NCBI GenBank assembly: GCA_020160915.1
Contig: JAIUPK010000002.1
Coordinates: forward strand, 1-64,000
Direction: 5' to 3'
Source: Actinomycetota bacterium
GTDB lineage: Bacteria > Actinomycetota > Actinomycetes > Actinomycetales > Microbacteriaceae
Length of the DNA stretch: 64,000 nt
The position numbers and the translations under genes are program-made. How positions within the stretch are numbered: position 1 is the stretch's first letter; each line of letters starts with the position of its first letter. Shown here piece after piece: positions 60,777-64,000 of the stretch. The notes beneath the pieces are model-generated. The model had not been told where the DNA came from, searched no databases, and worked only from the letters and a program-made list of their open reading frames with translations.

Positions 60777-61403
60777 GTGAGCACGCTGCGTTCGATCGAG
60801 TCGCTGGCGCAGTTCGTCGAATCCCTGCCAACCTCGCCCCGACGCATCATCGGTATCGCCGGCAGCCCCGGCGCCGGTAAGTCGACGATCGCCGAGGCGC
60901 TGGTCGCCAGGCTGCACTCGGCCGTCGTGCTGCCGATGGACGGGTACCACCTGCCGCAGGCCCGCCTCGTCGAGCTCGGCCGCCGCGACCGCATGGGCGC
61001 GCCCGACACGTTCGACGTCGACGGCTTCCTCGCCACCCTCACTGCCCTCCGCGCTGTCGATAACTCCGGCAATCCGGTGCTCGCGCCCGGGTTCGACCGC
61101 GGAATCGAGGAGCCCGTGCACGATGGCATCAGAATTCTGCAGGAGTTATCGACAGTGGTGGTGGAGGGCAACTACCTGCTGCTCGAGTCCGGCGGGTGGG
61201 GGCGCGTTGCGCCGCTGCTGGATGCCACGGTCTTCGTACGGGTCGACCGCGGCATCCGTCTCGACCGCCTGATCGAGCGCCACGAGCGCTTCGGCAAGAG
61301 CCCCGCGGATGCCCGTGCCTGGGCCCTCGGCCCCGACGAACGCAACGCGCAACTCATCGAGGCGACCGCCACCCGCGCAGACCGCGTGATGGAGCTCCCG
61401 TGA
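60777..61403 (+). CDS. P-loop nucleoside/sugar kinase family protein
   Basis: 208 residues, GTG start with TAGCGT six bases before it, so possibly leaderless. Walker A is GSPGAGKST at residues 29-37; MDGYHLP at about 60 and VVEGNYLLL at about 128 match the uridine-kinase/pantothenate-kinase-like group (YfdP/FrcK-like). The substrate is a nucleoside, fructose or similar. Residues RILQELST just before VVVEGNYLL use rare AGA and TTA codons and are encoded by the TGCAGGAGTTAT motif. It precedes purS by 64 bases. Confidence 0.8.
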   Translation: MSTLRSIESLAQFVESLPTSPRRIIGIAGSPGAGKSTIAEALVARLHSAVVLPMDGYHLPQARLVELGRRDRMGAPDTFDVDGFLATLTALRAVDNSGNPVLAPGFDRGIEEPVHDGIRILQELSTVVVEGNYLLLESGGWGRVAPLLDATVFVRVDRGIRLDRLIERHERFGKSPADARAWALGPDERNAQLIEATATRADRVMELP

Positions 61404-61467
61404 CCGCGACGCGCCGCCGGTAGACTGGTGCACAAATCCACCACCGACCCACGAGCGGGAGCCACGC

Positions 61468-61746
61468 ATGCCCACCATCGTCGTCGAGGTCATGCCTAAG
61501 GCTGAACTTCTCGACCCAGCAGGCAAGGCCGTCGCCGGGGCACTCCACCGGCTCGGCAAGGGTCACTTCACCGCGGTGCGCATCGGCAAGCGGTTCGAGC
61601 TCACCGTCGATGGTCCGGTGGATGACGCGACGCTCGCCGAGGTGCGCGAACTCGCCGAGGAGATGCTCGCCAACACCGTGATCGAAGATGTTCTCAGCGT
61701 GCACACCCTCGACACCGAGACGGTCACCGCAGGGGAGACTCACTGA
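61468..61746 (+). CDS. purS: FGAM synthase subunit PurS
   Basis: 92 residues. PurS is the small dimeric subunit that bridges PurQ and PurL in Gram-positive FGAM synthase. [18 protein letters not shown] at the start and VRIGKRFEL in the centre are diagnostic; GAGCGGGAG lies before the ATG. It is followed by purQ after two bases. purL is not in the window. Confidence 0.94.
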   Translation: MPTIVVEVMPKAELLDPAGKAVAGALHRLGKGHFTAVRIGKRFELTVDGPVDDATLAEVRELAEEMLANTVIEDVLSVHTLDTETVTAGETH

Positions 61747-61748
61747 GC

Positions 61749-62444
<696 letters not shown>

Positions 62445-62450
<6 letters not shown>

Positions 62451-62477
62451 GTAGCGGCGAAGCCGCGTAACGAAACC
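62445..62477. repeat. Type A palindromic repeat after purQ
   Basis: A 33-bp copy, GGTTGAGTAGCGG...GCGTAACGAAACC, gives purQ its TGA stop and ends 48 bases before the DUF3817 gene. Confidence 0.92.
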
Positions 62478-62525
62478 GCCTCTCGGTCCATCCCCACCCC
62501 ACCCACCCCGACCCGCAGGATCGCC

Positions 62526-62990
62526 ATGCCCCCCAAGTCCCTCTTCCGTCTCGCCGCCTTCGCCGAAGCCGTCACCTGGACTCTCCTGATCGCCGCGCTC
62601 ATCATTCGCGCGGTGACCGGGTTCGCGCCGGTCGTGACGATCGCGGGGGGCATCCACGGTTTCGTCTTCCTCGCCTACGGCGCGACTGCTGTGCTGCTCG
62701 CCGTGAACCAGCGCTGGCACCCGGGTGTCGCCGCCATCGCGATCGTGAGCGCGATCGTGCCCTACGCGACGATCCCGGTCGAGCTCTGGCTCGCCCGCAC
62801 CGGCCGTCTCGACGGCGAGTGGCGTCGCGAGACGACGGATGATCCGCGCGACAAGGTCTGGATCGACCGGCTCGCGAGGTGGTTCATCCGCCATCCCGTG
62901 CTGCTGATCCTCGCGATCGCCGCGGCCGTGGTCGTGCTGTTCGTGGTGCTGCTGAGCCTCGGTCCGCCCCAGCTGCCCGGGCAGGGCTAG
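62526..62990 (+). CDS. DUF3817 domain-containing membrane protein
   Basis: 154 residues: three membrane helices in the first 100 residues (FRLAAFAEAVTWTLLIAALI, GGIHGFVFLAYGATAVLLAV, GVAAIAIVSAIVPYATIPVEL), which is the DUF3817 pattern, a charged loop with DGEWRRETTDD and a final helix. The function is unknown. It converges on the DUF1801 gene with a shared CTAG at the stops. Confidence 0.85.
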   Translation: MPPKSLFRLAAFAEAVTWTLLIAALIIRAVTGFAPVVTIAGGIHGFVFLAYGATAVLLAVNQRWHPGVAAIAIVSAIVPYATIPVELWLARTGRLDGEWRRETTDDPRDKVWIDRLARWFIRHPVLLILAIAAAVVVLFVVLLSLGPPQLPGQG

Positions 62991-63382
62991 GGCCGCTCCC
63001 AGGCCTGTCGCACGAGGCGCTCGAGCACGCTCGGGTCGACCGCGTCGAGTCGCTTCACGTAGAGGCATCCCTTGCCTGTGGTGTGCGGCCCGAGCTGGTC
63101 CATGAGCGGATCGGGTGTGCCGTGGTACACGCCGTAGATCGACAGGGCCGCCTTGCGAGGGGAGAACCCCACGGTGAACCAGTCCGACGTGCCGCTGCCG
63201 CTCGGATAGGGTCGCGAGCCGAATCCGACCAGCGAGCTCCCCCACAGCGTCGCCGGGGCTCCGGTGACGCGCTCCATGAGCTGCCGCAGTGCGTGACCCT
63301 CGGAACGGCGCTGCTCGCTCTCGATGGAGTCGAGGAAGGCCGTGACATCCGCGTCGGTGGGCTTGGTCTTGTTCTCTGCCAT
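62987..63382 (-). CDS. DUF1801 domain-containing protein
   Basis: 131 residues. TDADVTAFLDSIESEQRRSEGHALRQLM and LWGSSLVGFGSRPYPSGSGTSDWFTVGFSPRK are the DUF1801 (YdhG-like) segments, with GKGCLYVKRLDAVD near the end. A small soluble protein with a ligand-binding fold similar to iron-chaperone-like YdhG; no function is assigned. Confidence 0.85.
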   Translation of the reverse strand: MAENKTKPTDADVTAFLDSIESEQRRSEGHALRQLMERVTGAPATLWGSSLVGFGSRPYPSGSGTSDWFTVGFSPRKAALSIYGVYHGTPDPLMDQLGPHTTGKGCLYVKRLDAVDPSVLERLVRQAWERP

Positions 63383-63405
63383 GGCGGGATGCTAGCGCCG
63401 ACCCG

Positions 63406-64000
63406 TCACAACAGGAAGATCGGCAGCGCCCCCGGGTTACGCGCGTGCACGATCACGAGGAACACGATCGCGTCGAACAGCAGGTGCACGGTCAGCACGT
63501 AGGGCAGTGACTTCGTCTTGGAGTAGATCCAACCCTGAAGCAGCGCGAACGGGATCGTCAGCAGCGGCCCCCAGGCCTGATACCCGAGCTCCCAGAGGAA
63601 GGACACGAAGATCGTCGCCTGCAGCAGGTTCGCCTGCCACACCGGGAAGTGGCGCTTGAACAGCACGAACACCGTAAGGATGAAGAACAGCTCGTCCCAC
63701 GTTCCGACCGCGTTGACGCCGATGAACAGTCGCAGGATCTCGTGCCACTCGGTGACGGCCGGCCAATTGAGGTAGACACCCGAGGAGATGAAGTAGAAGG
63801 GCAGGATGAGCCATCCGAGCCCCAGCACGAGTGCGATGTAACCCCACTGCACGCGCGACCACGGCCACCCGCCGCGCCACGGGAAGCGGATGACGCGGTC
63901 GCGGAACACGAACCGCGAGATCAGGTACGGCACCGCGACAGCGGCCGCGAGCACGAAGCCCAGAAGGAAGAAGTTGCCCCACGAGATATCCGCCTCGACG
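63406..64000 (-). CDS. CPBP-like membrane protein (5' partial)
   Basis: At least 198 residues; the frame stays open to the end of the window, so the start is beyond it. At least six hydrophobic segments are seen. GTWDELFFILTVFVLFKRHFP and the later HLLFD resemble the CPBP/Rce1-type intramembrane protease motifs, but the usual EExxxR is replaced by DE, so catalysis is uncertain. I take it as a divergent member or pseudo-enzyme. Confidence 0.6.
   Translation of the reverse strand, partial: VEADISWGNFFLLGFVLAAAVAVPYLISRFVFRDRVIRFPWRGGWPWSRVQWGYIALVLGLGWLILPFYFISSGVYLNWPAVTEWHEILRLFIGVNAVGTWDELFFILTVFVLFKRHFPVWQANLLQATIFVSFLWELGYQAWGPLLTIPFALLQGWIYSKTKSLPYVLTVHLLFDAIVFLVIVHARNPGALPIFLL

Overview
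The window is high-GC actinobacterial chromosome with dense genes, many GTG starts, overlapping ATGA/GTGA junctions and several apparently leaderless promoters. The gene set (DUF3073-purM, a small sterol-carrier-family protein near purD, DUF222/HNH endonuclease, DUF3817, MsiK-type sugar ABC operon without its own ATPase) and the short GGTTGAGTAGC...GTATCGAAACC intergenic palindromes point to a Microbacteriaceae-like member of the Micrococcales. This placement is inferred from gene content; no rRNA or tRNA gene was seen.

Layout. 1-6.4 kb: partial DUF222/HNH protein, a zinc metallopeptidase, a membrane glycosyltransferase, and a MarR regulator divergent from a TspO-like protein and a DHA2 drug exporter, with a 24-bp palindrome between them. 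6.5-16.9 kb: a minus-strand catabolic operon whose order (ALDH, HD phosphohydrolase, ferredoxin reductase, ferredoxin, SDR, second HD protein, split PEP-synthase-like phosphotransferase, P450, IclR regulator) matches creC-D-E-F-G-H-I-J of the Corynebacterium glutamicum 4-cresol pathway. There the phenol is first phosphorylated, the P450 oxidises the alkyl group, the phosphate is removed, and dehydrogenases finish the acid. An extra HD protein sits between creG and creH. 17-32 kb: acyl-CoA oxidase, GNAT, RecQ, a structured intergenic region, a divergent RimB-like/RimK pair (RimK carries an RCK_C tail), a repeat-tailed DEAD-box helicase, a lipoprotein esterase, GNAT, an RND pump and a MocR regulator.

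32-46.8 kb: YczE-like membrane protein with a 35-residue micro-ORF, TipA-like MerR regulator with a textbook 19-bp-spacer promoter, DUF4097-PadR pair, a LacI-controlled sugar ABC operon divergent from a glycogen-debranching-type hydrolase, a neocarzinostatin-like protein, a KimA-like potassium permease, two fluoride channel genes and a flavoprotein. 47-64 kb: purine genes purM, purF, purD, purC, purS and purQ, interrupted between purC and purS by about 7.6 kb with a VOC dioxygenase-like gene, two serine hydrolases, an SGNH hydrolase, a three-gene module resembling aminophosphonate breakdown (MFS, FAD oxidoreductase, PhnX-like hydrolase) and a P-loop kinase. The window ends in DUF3817, DUF1801 and a partial CPBP-like membrane protein.

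Two things stand out most. First, the cre-like phosphorylation-initiated alkylphenol operon with its duplicated HD phosphohydrolase and a palindromic candidate operator. Second, two families of short palindromic repeats whose ends repeatedly supply the stop codons of neighbouring genes (eight cases). One 33-bp copy lies inside fluC2 in the only reading frame that has no stop.
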